This document shows positions 39,301-47,136 of a stretch of 47,136 nt of DNA, piece by piece. A program made the position numbers and the translations under genes. This DNA comes from Thiotrichales bacterium (GTDB taxonomy: Bacteria; Pseudomonadota; Gammaproteobacteria; Francisellales; CACEW01). The notes below the pieces were generated by a model. The model was not told where the DNA came from and ran no database searches. It was given only the letters and a program-made list of their open reading frames with translations. Location of the stretch: assembly GCA_947478525.1 (NCBI GenBank), contig CANJVU010000016.1:1-47136 (forward strand), given 5' to 3'. Position 1 is the first letter of the stretch. The number at the start of each line of letters is the position of its first letter.

Positions 39301-40991
39301 ATTATATTAAGACTGAATCTACGCTTATTTTTCAATATAGCACCCCTAATGGTGTTAAGAGTTATGGCCCCTACTATGATCATCTGGCCTTTGAGGATGC
39401 AGAATATCATTACCAAAGCGGTCAAGGATTGACGGGCTGGAACGATGATCTATTGATCATCACAAGCTCGGCTGGATATGAGGCGTTAGATTCTCAAGTC
39501 AAAACAGGGTTGATGACCTACTTATCTGATCTCCCCGCGACGGAACAATTGCCCATACAGGCGTTCGCAAGATCAAGTAACTTTAGGACTGCCAGTGAAA
39601 GTGAGCAGAAAACACAATTACAACAACTGTATCGAGCCTTGTCGGTGTTAGATTTTAATGGCTTTTTGCAAAGCCCATCGCAGGTTGCCAGTGATTTACC
39701 GGCAAAAAAACTGATGGACAAGATTTTAGGGAACTTATTGGGCGGCGATTCTAGAGGTGTCAGTGACAGCCTCAGCGGCATTATGAATGAGGTATATAGT
39801 TTTGGTAATGTCAGCATGAGTGGTGGCACCAATCTGGTGGGCAAAAACTTGAGTGTTATTGTCAATGCTCAGCGGGTTGGCGTGGACTGCATTCTGGCGG
39901 TGATAGACTCGATGAATCGTATTTATAAGCATTTTGAAGATAAAACTGATGATATGGTGAAAACCATACAGGGTGTGCAAATAGCCAGTACTACCATATC
40001 AGTTGCTGCTAACATTACTGCTGCAATTTTTGCGGGTACGGATATGGCTGGTGGGCCGTTTTTCCACTCCGGTGGTGCTGCTACTGCTGCGGTAGGAATC
40101 GGTGAGACCGCCTCTTCTGTCGCACAATTTGTGTTATCCTTTGAGGTATTAAAAGCCACCAACCAAATGTCGCAACAAATGATGTATCTGCCGTTGGTGC
40201 TGGTGATCATGGTGATGATGTTTACGGTAGGGGTAACGCTGGCCTTGATGTTGCCATTAACGCCGTTCATTTTGTTCTGGGGTGGTCAAATGGCATGGAT
40301 TTTAGGCTGCATTGAAGCCATGGTTGCTGCACCGTTATTGGCCTTAGCCTTGACGTATCCCGGTGGACATCAAGTCTTTGGACATACCATGCAGGGCTTG
40401 CGTTTGTTGATGGGGGTAATCTTCCGTCCCGTGCTGATGATTATGGGGGTATTGATCGCGATGGTGTTGACCTATATTATCATCACCCTTTCGGCACAAG
40501 GCTTCCATTTGGTGGCATCTGCCATTATTGGCGGCGCTGGTTTGGATGGTACGCCGTTGGTGGGCATGATTCCGCATAGAACCGATGATCCTGATGATAC
40601 GGCTAAAGGCATTATTGCGCTGTTCTTGTTGTTTATTTACAGCCAATTCATTATGAAAGCCTTTAATAAGTGTTTCTCGGCGATTTATGTATTACCTGAG
40701 AAAGTGATGCAGTATGTCGGTGGTCAAGCCGATCGTGCCGGTGCTGATGATCTGCAAGAGCTTTCCAGTGGTCTCACCCAGGCGACCCAACAAGTCGGTG
40801 GTGCAGGTCAACAGGGTATGCAGTCCGGTGTCCAAGGTAGACAAAGTTACATGGAAGGTTCCAAAAATACCGGTTTGGATAACTTGGGTGTTAGAGGATC
40901 TGCTTCTATGGCTCAGAGCAAGGTTCAGCATAGGAAAGAAAAGCATGACTCCAATAAAGGGAAAGAGTCAAAACTAGATGGTGGAAACTAA
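36387..40991 (+). CDS. dotA: Type IVB secretion protein DotA (TraY-like), enlarged
   Basis: This 1534-residue polytopic inner-membrane protein is much longer than Legionella DotA (about 1050). A signal peptide covers residues 1-27. Residues 31-271 contain three tandem six-cysteine modules; a PPA repeat (179-193) lies before the third. The DotA/TraY core begins at about 365 with a membrane helix, then HEGTFLGKDWSSIW, and a second helix near 425-445. A large periplasmic region follows to about 1265, then a C-terminal helix bundle (YLPLVLVIMVMMF through FWGGQMAWILG) and a polar Gln-rich tail. A G9 tract lies at codons 964-967. SD AAAGGA precedes the ATG. Confidence 0.9.
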   Translation: MRHQLHKSLFAVLLTISAIFSISTAYAGYDCTRLVSACAANNANAGCDEPTVRTCKNFWIKSNQSSACQISDSIAANHANSRADSEWHSLIRSYTYICSNPMIKEYGVCDTAKTLCSSTLASYEIGCGAYTNECEATGGMTQTLACTFASNLKTNYSSYTTEIAHFDMICKGPDPDPIPPAPPAPPAPPAPPSACQLAQAACGTTGFVGSEMTDSCKAAVVNCLHDPNASDADRCELAQTMSGFDFGLDSKGNKIVPDDINHYVNDFNNSCPAGGQAVLPKRPVGPDNPDPIAGVCAEDIISGGVDPAAGPNPHRFSSLNIFNLPCLSDQSVAVLKQVFGNAINTFESGVTVPDGYLIPEFLRHFNTILLTLVILIYSFILLIGTLNSAHEGTFLGKDWSSIWTPVRAIAGPLLIVPSKATGLCGAQMIVLYLILLGVNMGTAVWSNSVKDVNAGISPTVPTAMFGQVKDAAGQSFLSYAVAYIMYGDPANLTTASESSRTVTFTPATVQIGKLTDGVLFDDIKGSMKNLCLAAYDVFPNPIAADQNPLPSGASVKTGTVSSIGELPNAERLAASTCLNNVESMFNQGPSIYNMPAKPTAEVTYMPNYSQISGPQATANAGGNYWVAMVGDNLWTAAGLTCTDGNCFPPARFVDDGANGIKRQPWGTVCHGWAQEGGNPVGGHICMWGVNMEDAGSTHVRNLDYGYAFDLSSPEAFSIDANNKVSRVVLHAAPITYGAAASAEGPGFEQNASGNVALTGDVVYQPPQDSTAPLTIQLNKSLSEFVNANVMGDKCNLNNGLTVDTVCENIGPITSAVVKAAEEAMAQAQKDAPETESSSVAHDATVAPECYPEDSWITKDDKGRDVEHYAKGKEEICKLVNASADRKTIDQVDKRLDSSWWYAGQVYLQLDQKMANNLGLLNSKLQQLSASKSAPHFVARIKATTKILVIHAPGFYGDNDGGGDWGGDKSLENYIKTESTLIFQYSTPNGVKSYGPYYDHLAFEDAEYHYQSGQGLTGWNDDLLIITSSAGYEALDSQVKTGLMTYLSDLPATEQLPIQAFARSSNFRTASESEQKTQLQQLYRALSVLDFNGFLQSPSQVASDLPAKKLMDKILGNLLGGDSRGVSDSLSGIMNEVYSFGNVSMSGGTNLVGKNLSVIVNAQRVGVDCILAVIDSMNRIYKHFEDKTDDMVKTIQGVQIASTTISVAANITAAIFAGTDMAGGPFFHSGGAATAAVGIGETASSVAQFVLSFEVLKATNQMSQQMMYLPLVLVIMVMMFTVGVTLALMLPLTPFILFWGGQMAWILGCIEAMVAAPLLALALTYPGGHQVFGHTMQGLRLLMGVIFRPVLMIMGVLIAMVLTYIIITLSAQGFHLVASAIIGGAGLDGTPLVGMIPHRTDDPDDTAKGIIALFLLFIYSQFIMKAFNKCFSAIYVLPEKVMQYVGGQADRAGADDLQELSSGLTQATQQVGGAGQQGMQSGVQGRQSYMEGSKNTGLDNLGVRGSASMAQSKVQHRKEKHDSNKGKESKLDGGN
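36924..36959 (+). repeat. Four perfect 9-base repeats encoding Pro-Ala-Pro in dotA
   Basis: The unit CCTGCACCA occurs four times in direct succession and encodes the PPAPPAPPAPP linker between the second and third cysteine modules. Because the unit is a multiple of three, copy-number change would alter linker length without breaking the frame. Confidence 0.9.
39277..39285 (+). repeat. G9 homopolymer inside dotA
   Basis: Nine consecutive G encode part of Asp-Trp-Gly-Gly-Asp at about residues 963-967 of DotA. Reading one G fewer gives a TAG four codons later, and one G more gives TAA at once, so any single slip would truncate DotA before its C-terminal membrane bundle. It may be a contingency tract, or a sequencing-error hotspot. 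Confidence 0.9.
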
Positions 40992-40994
40992 AAA

Positions 40995-41246
40995 ATGAGC
41001 ATAAAGATCAATAAAATCAGTACCGGGATAATATTAAGCATGGCGTTATGTAGCGGCGTTGCCTATGCCGGTGATTACTTTGATCCTACGCCGCGGAGTG
41101 GTGTGCAGAGTGTTGTGAATAATCCTGCACCTGCACCACTCAATCAAAGCAATGGTCGGTTGTCGTCAGTGGCCGCGCAGTCGCCAACATTAAAAGATCA
41201 TAAACCTGATTTTGTACAACGATATCAAGTAAGCAGTGCCTCATGA
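40995..41246 (+). CDS. Small secreted protein of the dotA operon
   Basis: The 83-residue protein has a typical signal peptide (residues 1-25, cleavage after GVAYA). The short polar mature part contains a Pro/Ala-rich segment (NNPAPAPLNQ) and no cysteine. It starts three bases after the dotA stop, and its own stop overlaps an ATG (ATGA) just before the next gene, so it belongs to the same unit. I do not recognise a family. A role as a small periplasmic Dot/Icm accessory is inferred from location only. Confidence 0.7.
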   Translation: MSIKINKISTGIILSMALCSGVAYAGDYFDPTPRSGVQSVVNNPAPAPLNQSNGRLSSVAAQSPTLKDHKPDFVQRYQVSSAS

Positions 41247-41260
41247 GGAGCATCATCAAT

Positions 41261-42172
41261 ATGAAAAAACAAATCGTCAGTGCCGTGTTGGGGGGTATGT
41301 TGAGTATCGCCACGCTCAATGGTTATGCGGTAAGTATAACGCCAGTGACGCCAGTCATAGCTGGTGGAGACCCGGTGGTGGCTGCCATTAACCGCGCCAC
41401 GCAAGCGGTGCAACAGATTTCGCAACAAACGGCCGATAAGCTCACACCAAATTTTACCGCACTGCAGAAAAGTATCGAAAGCGTGCAGCAAAATCAAACT
41501 CAAGTGTGGAATCAGTTTGTTAAAATGCAGGCAGACAGTCAGTTTACCCCAGGTGCAGACGGAGAAGACCATTCTTCCTATCAATTGATTCATGACAGCG
41601 GTTATGCTCCGACGCGGCAAGTCATTGCGGCTGATGCAGCCGATGATGCTTGGTTATTACCGTCTTGGAAAAAAATACGCCAAAGTCAGGCTGGTTCTGT
41701 ACCTTGTTCAAACGAAGAAACTCAATTTGGTAAGTCGTCTTTTAATTGTGAACTGGACCAGGGTGTATATCCTTATCAGGATGAGTTGGGATTTGTAAGC
41801 GAAGTGCAGTACCAGCATCCTGATACTATGTTGGCCTTATCGCAAGGGCTGTTGACTAAGATTGGTGCAGGTGGTTTAAATCCCCTATCTGCAGCGATTC
41901 CTTTTGCGGTTATCACCGATATATTTGCTTCACGCAACCCTGGTAAAGATGGTGCTCCCAGCATGATGGCATCGTTACAGACAGCGGTGGAAAGCGCGCT
42001 TAGTCCTGCGCGTGAGCAGGGTATTGCCAATGCATCGGCTTTGGATGTGGCACGTGCACAGCTACACGAGACCGCGTTAACCAATTATCTGCTGTATCAA
42101 AATATGCAATTGCAACAACAGCAGTTGGCCATGATGGCGGCGATGATGGCGCAGAATGGTGCGCGTAAGTAG
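41261..42172 (+). CDS. Secreted periplasmic protein, IcmX candidate
   Basis: The 303-residue protein has a signal peptide (residues 1-23, MKKQIVSAVLGGMLSIATLNGYA by eye). A Gln-rich helical segment follows (INRATQAVQQISQQTADK, then VQQNQTQVWNQF), then a two-cysteine region (VPCSNE...FNCEL), and a Gln/Met-rich C-terminal helix with QLQQQQLAMMAAMMA. Position in the icmV-dotA unit, export and overall architecture suggest an IcmX equivalent, but it is shorter than Legionella IcmX and I cannot confirm homology. GAGGAG at 41245-41250 favours the ATG at 41261 over 41243. Confidence 0.65.
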   Translation: MKKQIVSAVLGGMLSIATLNGYAVSITPVTPVIAGGDPVVAAINRATQAVQQISQQTADKLTPNFTALQKSIESVQQNQTQVWNQFVKMQADSQFTPGADGEDHSSYQLIHDSGYAPTRQVIAADAADDAWLLPSWKKIRQSQAGSVPCSNEETQFGKSSFNCELDQGVYPYQDELGFVSEVQYQHPDTMLALSQGLLTKIGAGGLNPLSAAIPFAVITDIFASRNPGKDGAPSMMASLQTAVESALSPAREQGIANASALDVARAQLHETALTNYLLYQNMQLQQQQLAMMAAMMAQNGARK

Positions 42173-42182
42173 TGGTGGGTTT

Positions 42183-43157
42183 TTAGCGTTTGGTTTTATA
42201 AGGCATACCGGGTTGTTCTTGTACCAATTTAGGTACCAGATAACCCGGTAGTTTTTTAGCGATTTCTTGCATCAATAGCTTTGCCTGTTCTAGATCGACA
42301 TCAAAATGCGCGGTGCCTTTGACTTTGTCTAATAGGTGCAGGTAGTAGGGCAGTACGCCGGCGTTAAATAACGTTTTGCTCAAATGAATTAAGGCTTCTG
42401 GGGTGTCGTTGATGTCTTTCAATAACACCGCTTGATTTAATAAAGTAAAACCATGCTGTGTTAATCGATTGAGTGCTTGTATCACTGAGGTATCAATTTC
42501 ATTGGCATGATTGCTATGAATCACCATCACCCGTTTTAATCGGGTTTTATCAAGCACTGCAAGTAATCCATCGGTAATACGCTCTGGCATCACCACCGGT
42601 ACACGGGTATGAAAACGTAGCGTGGTGAGATGGGGGATCTGATTCAACTGTTCAATCAAAAACAGCAGCGATGCATCAGGCAGGGTGAGCGGGTCACCGC
42701 CGCTTAAAATCACTTCTTCGATGCTGGTATCCTGTTTAATATAATCCAATACTTTTTGCCAACCGGCTTTGCCGGGGTTATTGTCTTGGTAAGGAAAATG
42801 ACGGCGGAAACAGTAACGGCAATTAATGGCGCAGGTGGTGCTGGTGATAAACAACACGCGACCCTGATATTTGTGCAGCAACCCAGGTACGGGGTTGGCA
42901 TTCTGTTCCTGCAGTGCATCTTTGGTATATCCCGCCACTTCTAATGCTTCTTCAGCGCGGGGTAAAATTTGTAGTAATAATGGATCATTGGGATTATTGA
43001 AATCGATTTTATCGAGAAAATGTTGCGGTACTTTTAACTGAAATAATTGATCAGCGGTAATCGCACCTGGCAATAATCGCGTATCCAGCTTCAGCTGTTC
43101 AATCAATTGCGTAGGGGTGATCGCCGCTTGTTTTAACGACTGCTTCCACTCAGGCAT
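42183..43157 (-). CDS. epmB: EF-P beta-lysylation enzyme EpmB (lysine 2,3-aminomutase type)
   Basis: This 324-residue radical-SAM/PLP enzyme converts alpha-lysine to beta-lysine for modification of elongation factor P. The iron-sulfur motif CAINCRYC lies at about residues 109-116, followed by FRRHFPY. GGDPLTLPD and the C-terminal PYYLHLLDKVKGTAHFDV with the PLP lysine region are present. The ATG at 43157 is preferred to a TTG at 43163. It overlaps the engB stop by eight bases. EpmA and efp are outside the window. Confidence 0.94.
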   Translation of the reverse strand: MPEWKQSLKQAAITPTQLIEQLKLDTRLLPGAITADQLFQLKVPQHFLDKIDFNNPNDPLLLQILPRAEEALEVAGYTKDALQEQNANPVPGLLHKYQGRVLFITSTTCAINCRYCFRRHFPYQDNNPGKAGWQKVLDYIKQDTSIEEVILSGGDPLTLPDASLLFLIEQLNQIPHLTTLRFHTRVPVVMPERITDGLLAVLDKTRLKRVMVIHSNHANEIDTSVIQALNRLTQHGFTLLNQAVLLKDINDTPEALIHLSKTLFNAGVLPYYLHLLDKVKGTAHFDVDLEQAKLLMQEIAKKLPGYLVPKLVQEQPGMPYKTKR

Positions 43158-43749
43158 AACCAAACCATTGGTCCAATTGGCGCGTTAGCGTGTCTAAGCC
43201 ATCGCGATTTACGGCCGAAAATAACTGTACGGTGAATAATGGGCTGGCTGCTACGGCGGTTTCTACTTCTCGTTTCGCCGCCATTTGCTGTTGGCGCGAT
43301 AGTTTGTCGCTTTTGGTGAGCACCAGATGGCAGGGTAAATCAGAATCTTGGCACCATTGAATCAGCAGTTGATCGCTGTCTTTTAACGGGTGGCGGCAAT
43401 CCATCAACAATATCAACCCTTTTAAACAATCGCGTTGTTGCAAATAAGCACTGAGCGTTTGCTGCCATTCATCTTTGATGGCGGTGGAGACTTTGGCATA
43501 GCCATATCCTGGCAAATCCACCAGGCGGCGATGGTCATCCAGTGCAAACAGGTTGATCAATTGCGTACGTCCAGGGGTTTTGCTGGTGCGTGCCAGCCCC
43601 TTTTGCTGGGTGACTACATTGAGTGCGCTGGATTTGCCCGCATTGGAACGTCCGGCAAAGGCTACTTCTATATTGCTGTCACTGTCGCCAGGCAGTTGTG
43701 ACAGCTGCGAAGCGCTGATTAAAAAGGTGGCGTGGCGGTAGTGAGACAT
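43150..43749 (-). CDS. engB: Ribosome-biogenesis GTPase EngB (YihA/YsxC)
   Basis: This 199-residue GTPase (210 in E. coli) is needed for 50S assembly. The nucleotide motifs are visible in order: GRSNAGKSS (33-41), a switch region with GRTQLIN, DLPGYGYAKV near 78-87 and TKSDK near 145. It is the upstream gene of an engB-epmB unit and is divergent from dsbA, an arrangement related to that seen in other gammaproteobacteria. Confidence 0.96.
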   Translation of the reverse strand: MSHYRHATFLISASQLSQLPGDSDSNIEVAFAGRSNAGKSSALNVVTQQKGLARTSKTPGRTQLINLFALDDHRRLVDLPGYGYAKVSTAIKDEWQQTLSAYLQQRDCLKGLILLMDCRHPLKDSDQLLIQWCQDSDLPCHLVLTKSDKLSRQQQMAAKREVETAVAASPLFTVQLFSAVNRDGLDTLTRQLDQWFGYA

Positions 43750-43821
43750 GACGATACAACTTTTTTTGCCGGTAGTGTGGTCGATAGTTTATACTGGTAC
43801 GACCATGGATTAAAGGAAAAT

Positions 43822-44469
43822 ATGATGCGTAGAATTGTTTCAACAGTAATGTTAATCAGCTTTTTAGCAATTGCTCACGCCAGTGCCATTGTTGCTGGGC
43901 AGCAATATCAGGTGTTGCCAGCTAATTTACCTTCATTGGATACCTCTGCTCAATCTAATCAAGTTGTGGTCACCGAATTTTTCAGCTTTGCCTGTCCGCA
44001 TTGTTTTGAAGAGCAGCCCTATATCGACGCGTGGCTGAAAACCAAACCCCAAAACGTCGTGTTTCAACGCATTCCCGTGGGCTTTGACAATCCCCAATGG
44101 GTGCCGTTGGCAAAAGCGTACTATGTGATTCAAGCATTAGGCAAAACCGAAACCCTGATGCCATCAATTTTTAACGCCATTCATGTCAACAATCAACCGT
44201 TATTTACCGAAGATGCCATCGCGCAATTTTGTGCGAATTACGGTATTGATCCTACGACCTTTAAACAATACTACGAGTCGTTTTCGATTAATGAAGAATT
44301 GCGCGAATCCGATCAACTGGCGCAAACCTATGGCATTCTCGGCGTGCCCAGCGTTGTTGTGGGCAACCAATACCTGACTGACGTTGGTCAGGCTGGTGGC
44401 AAGTCACAATTAATTACGGTGGTGCAACAATTGGTAACACAATTACAAGGTGTGCAAACGACATCATGA
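43822..44469 (+). CDS. dsbA: Thiol:disulfide interchange protein DsbA
   Basis: The 215-residue periplasmic oxidase has a signal peptide (about residues 1-22, ending AHASA). The active site is FFSFACPHCFEE (CPHC) and the cis-proline loop is GVPSVVV. It introduces disulfides into exported proteins; plausible local clients are DotA and the four-cysteine secreted protein. AAAGGA at 43812-43817 precedes two adjacent ATGs (43822, 43825), and the second has slightly better spacing. The frame is open further upstream, but that part overlaps engB and is not used. The next gene overlaps its end (ATGA). Confidence 0.94.
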   Translation: MMRRIVSTVMLISFLAIAHASAIVAGQQYQVLPANLPSLDTSAQSNQVVVTEFFSFACPHCFEEQPYIDAWLKTKPQNVVFQRIPVGFDNPQWVPLAKAYYVIQALGKTETLMPSIFNAIHVNNQPLFTEDAIAQFCANYGIDPTTFKQYYESFSINEELRESDQLAQTYGILGVPSVVVGNQYLTDVGQAGGKSQLITVVQQLVTQLQGVQTTS

Positions 44470-45224
44470 GTCAAAAAACCCTGAAACTATTAAGCTACAA
44501 CACTCAGCAGGGCATTCCAATGCGCGGCGTGCATCATTATGTGCTCAACAGCTGGCGACATTTGTTACCGCACCGTAGCCGCATGCAAAATTTAAGCAAT
44601 GTGGCAGAGATGTTGGCCGGTTATGACGTGGTGGCGTTGCAGGAAGTTGATATCGGCAGTTTTCGCAGCCAGCATATTGATCAAGTCGAATATCTCTCAG
44701 AGCAAGCTGGATTATTACATCGAGCCCAACAAGTGACCCGTGATCTGGGGCGTTTTGCGCAGTATGCCAAAGGTATTTTAAGCCGCTATCCATTACATGC
44801 TATTGAGCAATTGTTATTACCCAGTGTGGTCCCCGGTCGTGGCGTGTTGGTGGCACAGGTGGGGCAGGGCGAAACCAAAATTCTGCTGGTCAATGTGCAT
44901 TTGTCCTTAAGTCATAAAACCCAGCAGCGGCAATTGGATTTTTTAGAAAACTTGGTGCGTAGTCACCGTTATGTGGTGGTGATGGGCGATTTAAATTTAG
45001 TGCCAGAACGTTTATCTGCGCATCGGCTCATTGCCCATGGGTTATTGAATATTGCCAACATCGATACGCTGACCTTTCCCAGCTGGAAACCGCGAAAATG
45101 TTTGGATTACGTCTTGCTAAGTCCAGCGCTTAGTTGTTACGATGTGCATGTGGTGCCCTGTGACTTTTCCGACCATTTACCGGTGAGTGTAACGCTACAA
45201 GTGCCTGATGAAGTCATCATTTAA
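44466..45224 (+). CDS. Endonuclease/exonuclease/phosphatase (EEP) family protein
   Basis: The 252-residue protein has the EEP fold signature: LLSYNTQQG near the start, the metal-binding glutamate in VALQEVDIG, VNVHLSL, VVMGDLNLVP, then LDYVLLSP and the catalytic histidine in DFSDHLPVSV. Substrates in this family range from DNA to phosphoesters, so the substrate cannot be assigned. No signal peptide is seen. It overlaps dsbA by four bases (ATGA); a dsbA-EEP pair is common in gammaproteobacteria. Confidence 0.88.
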   Translation: MSQKTLKLLSYNTQQGIPMRGVHHYVLNSWRHLLPHRSRMQNLSNVAEMLAGYDVVALQEVDIGSFRSQHIDQVEYLSEQAGLLHRAQQVTRDLGRFAQYAKGILSRYPLHAIEQLLLPSVVPGRGVLVAQVGQGETKILLVNVHLSLSHKTQQRQLDFLENLVRSHRYVVVMGDLNLVPERLSAHRLIAHGLLNIANIDTLTFPSWKPRKCLDYVLLSPALSCYDVHVVPCDFSDHLPVSVTLQVPDEVII

Positions 45225-45239
45225 ACTCGAGGAGTCTTT

Positions 45240-46649
45240 ATGTCAGTCGACAATGTTTTGAAAATCATTAAAGCCGAAGCGATTCAATTTGTGGATTTAC
45301 GTTTTACCGATACCCATGGCAAAGAGCAGCACGTCAGCATTCCTGCGAGTATCGTCGATAAAAAATTATTCACTGAAGGCAAATTTTTTGATGGTTCTTC
45401 CATTGCTGGGTGGAAAGAGATTAATGAATCGGACATGATTTTATTGCCCGACCCAAGTACTGCGGTGGTGGATCCATTTTTTGAAGCAGCGACGCTGAAT
45501 CTGCGTTGCAATATTATTGATCCTGCCGATATGCAAGGTTATATCCGCGACCCGCGCTCATTGGCGCAACGCGCAGAAGCCTATTTAAAAACGACGGGTA
45601 TTGGTGATACCGTATATTTTGGCCCAGAACTGGAATTTTTTATCTTTGACGATGTGCGTTGGGGTGCTGATATGCGTGGTAGTTTCTGTCAGGTCGACAG
45701 CGATGAAGGCGCCTGGAACAGCCGAGCCAAATATGAAGAAGGTAATTCTGGTCATCGACCCCGGATCAAAGGCGGCTACTTCCCTGTACCACCAGTCGAC
45801 TCCTCACAAAATATTCGTAGCACCATGTGCGAAATCATGACCGAGATGGGCTTGACCATTGAAACCCATCACCATGAAGTGGCCACGGCCAACCAGAATG
45901 AAATTGGTATGTTGTTTAATACGCTGACGTTGAAAGCCGACGAAGTACAGATTTTCAAATATGTGGTGCATAACGTGGCACATGAGCTGGGCCAAACGGC
46001 GACGTTTATGCCTAAACCCATGGTCGGTGATAACGGTTCAGGCATGCATTGCCATCAATCGATTGCCAAAAATGGCAAAAATATTTTCATGGGCAATGAA
46101 TATGCGGGTTTATCCAAAACCGCACTGTATTACATCGGCGGCATTATCAAACATGCCAAAGCATTAAATGCACTGACCAATGCCAGCACCAATAGCTACA
46201 AACGTTTGGTGCCAGGCTATGAAGCGCCGGTATTGTTGGCGTATTCGGCGCGTAACCGTTCCGCTTCGATTCGCGTGCCAGTGGTGTCTTCACCGAAAGC
46301 CGCGCGCATTGAAGTACGCTTCCCTGACGCAACCGCCAATCCATATTTAGCCTTCGCTGCGATGCTGATGGCCGGTCTCGATGGCATTATCAATAAAATT
46401 GACCCCGGTGCGGCGATGGAAAAAAATCTATACCATTTGCCGGAAAAAGAGTTGAAAAAAATCCCTACGGTGGCGGCGTCGCTGGAAGAGGCACTCAATG
46501 CCCTCGACAAAGACCGCGCCTTTTTGAAGCAAGGTGGGGTGTTTGCCGATGAAGTGATTGATGCCTACATCGAACTGAAACGCAAAGAGGTTGACCTGAT
46601 CAGAACCACTGTACATCCGTTGGAGTTTGAGTTGTACTATAGTGTTTAA
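45240..46649 (+). CDS. glnA: Glutamine synthetase type I
   Basis: The 469-residue enzyme is the same length as E. coli GlnA and makes glutamine from glutamate and ammonia. [28 protein letters not shown], the NGSGMH-type segment ([11 protein letters not shown]) and [10 protein letters not shown] are intact. Tyr398 in KNLYHLPE corresponds to the adenylylated tyrosine of the enteric enzyme, so GlnE control is likely. GAGGAG precedes the ATG. No glnL/glnG follows, and no clear terminator is visible after the stop. Confidence 0.98.
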   Translation: MSVDNVLKIIKAEAIQFVDLRFTDTHGKEQHVSIPASIVDKKLFTEGKFFDGSSIAGWKEINESDMILLPDPSTAVVDPFFEAATLNLRCNIIDPADMQGYIRDPRSLAQRAEAYLKTTGIGDTVYFGPELEFFIFDDVRWGADMRGSFCQVDSDEGAWNSRAKYEEGNSGHRPRIKGGYFPVPPVDSSQNIRSTMCEIMTEMGLTIETHHHEVATANQNEIGMLFNTLTLKADEVQIFKYVVHNVAHELGQTATFMPKPMVGDNGSGMHCHQSIAKNGKNIFMGNEYAGLSKTALYYIGGIIKHAKALNALTNASTNSYKRLVPGYEAPVLLAYSARNRSASIRVPVVSSPKAARIEVRFPDATANPYLAFAAMLMAGLDGIINKIDPGAAMEKNLYHLPEKELKKIPTVAASLEEALNALDKDRAFLKQGGVFADEVIDAYIELKRKEVDLIRTTVHPLEFELYYSV

Positions 46650-46651
46650 CC

Positions 46652-46975
46652 TTATGGAGACATGCCCTTTTCAGGTTTTGTAGGAGGGGCTGTGGGTGCA
46701 GCACTAAAAGTTGGCACCCAAGTGTGGTGTGCGGCCGCTGCACCTGCGCCAGCTTCGCTTGCAGTAGAAGGGATTAAGAATTGTTTAAAGTTGATGCTTT
46801 TGAACGCCACTAGAAATTCACTTTTGTGAGATTTTGTTTCTGCGTCTAATGCTAATGTATGGATTCTACTAAAGAAATCCTTTGTTTTGCTGCGAAGTAC
46901 TGTATGAGGCTCTGCAAGCGCTGACAGGAGAGGGCCAAATTCATTATTTTTTTGTAACCGTATGAGTTTTCCCAT
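46652..46975 (-). CDS. Hypothetical protein, weakly supported
   Basis: A 107-residue frame ends two bases from the glnA stop. The first 65 residues look like an ordinary soluble helical protein (NNEFGPLLSALAEPHTVL, KTKDFFSRIHTLALDAE). The rest is low-complexity Ala/Pro/Thr. No convincing ribosome binding site precedes the ATG. A 55-codon plus-strand frame (46662-46829) overlaps it, and at most one is real. No family is recognised. Confidence 0.4.
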   Translation of the reverse strand: MGKLIRLQKNNEFGPLLSALAEPHTVLRSKTKDFFSRIHTLALDAETKSHKSEFLVAFKSINFKQFLIPSTASEAGAGAAAAHHTWVPTFSAAPTAPPTKPEKGMSP

Positions 46976-47041
46976 TGATTCTATATTAACTTGAGAGTGA
47001 CAGCTTCGCCAATTAAATCTGCCTGCGAATAATACAGCTTA

Positions 47042-47134
47042 TCACGCCGCTTTCCTATAAAATCGCCACTGACGAGAGAAATCGATTTTTTCGAGCAGGA
47101 ATTTCTTGAAGTTTGGTTCACAAAAAGGATCTTC
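47042..47134 (-). CDS. Possible C-terminal end of a gene running off the window
   Basis: Reading leftwards from the window edge, a frame encodes EDPFCEPNFKKFLLEKIDFS and RQWRFYRKAA before a TGA at 47044-47042. Its charged, aromatic-rich composition looks protein-like. A second minus frame stays open longer (to about 46985) but has a less natural composition. Either could be the tail of a gene whose start lies outside; no function can be assigned. Confidence 0.3.
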   Translation of the reverse strand, partial: EDPFCEPNFKKFLLEKIDFSRQWRFYRKAA

Positions 47135-47136
47135 GA

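Noticed and set aside
46662..46829. 55-codon plus-strand frame after glnA
   Set aside because: No good ribosome binding site and it overlaps a longer minus-strand frame; kept only as part of a finding.

Overview
The window looks like the chromosome of a gammaproteobacterium of the order Legionellales (Legionella/Coxiella relatives). The main evidence is an icmV-dotA pair encoding inner-membrane parts of a Dot/Icm type IVB secretion system. The housekeeping clusters are arranged as in gammaproteobacteria: tuf-S10-spc-alpha ribosomal operons, tgt-yajC-secD-secF, guaB-guaA and engB/dsbA. The genus cannot be fixed from sequence alone.

Layout. Positions 1-13.9 kb hold the end of tuf, then the complete S10 operon (rpsJ to rpsQ), the spc operon (rplN to rpmJ, with secY) and the alpha operon (rpsM to rplQ, with rpoA). 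A strong extended -10 promoter precedes rplN and a bidirectional terminator follows rplQ. Positions 13.9-20.2 kb hold oligopeptidase A (minus) divergent from an M50 membrane protease, an unknown 87-residue protein, and a tight minus-strand unit mutM-ycaO-tfuA. The YcaO/TfuA pair is a predicted peptide-backbone thioamidation enzyme with no precursor peptide in sight. Positions 20.2-31.1 kb hold a membrane fatty-acid desaturase, queA, guaBA on the opposite strand, tgt, yajC-secD-secF and ribF. Positions 31.2-35.5 kb hold a glycosyltransferase-like gene, tamB, a decayed remnant of fabH, and an orphan secreted cysteine-containing protein. An AT-rich gene-free stretch (35.53-35.91 kb) leads into the Dot/Icm cluster: icmV, an unusually large dotA, a small secreted protein and a periplasmic IcmX candidate (35.9-42.2 kb). 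Positions 42.2-46.65 kb hold epmB and engB (minus), then dsbA, an EEP-family phosphohydrolase and glnA (plus). The last 0.5 kb has two poorly supported minus-strand reading frames.

How it fits together. Most genes serve translation and protein export: ribosome, RNA polymerase alpha, SecY, SecDF-YajC, EF-P modification (EpmB), tRNA queuosine (QueA, Tgt) and ribosome assembly (EngB). DsbA and TamB support the envelope, and the Dot/Icm genes indicate effector delivery into a eukaryotic host.

The observations most worth following are: (1) DotA carries three tandem six-cysteine modules and an in-frame G9 tract at which any single-base slip truncates the protein; (2) a mutM-linked YcaO-TfuA pair has no visible substrate peptide; (3) an internally deleted fabH remnant lies between tamB and the secretion genes; (4) small secreted proteins of unknown function flank icmV-dotA. 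All family calls rest on reading the translations; no database search was run.
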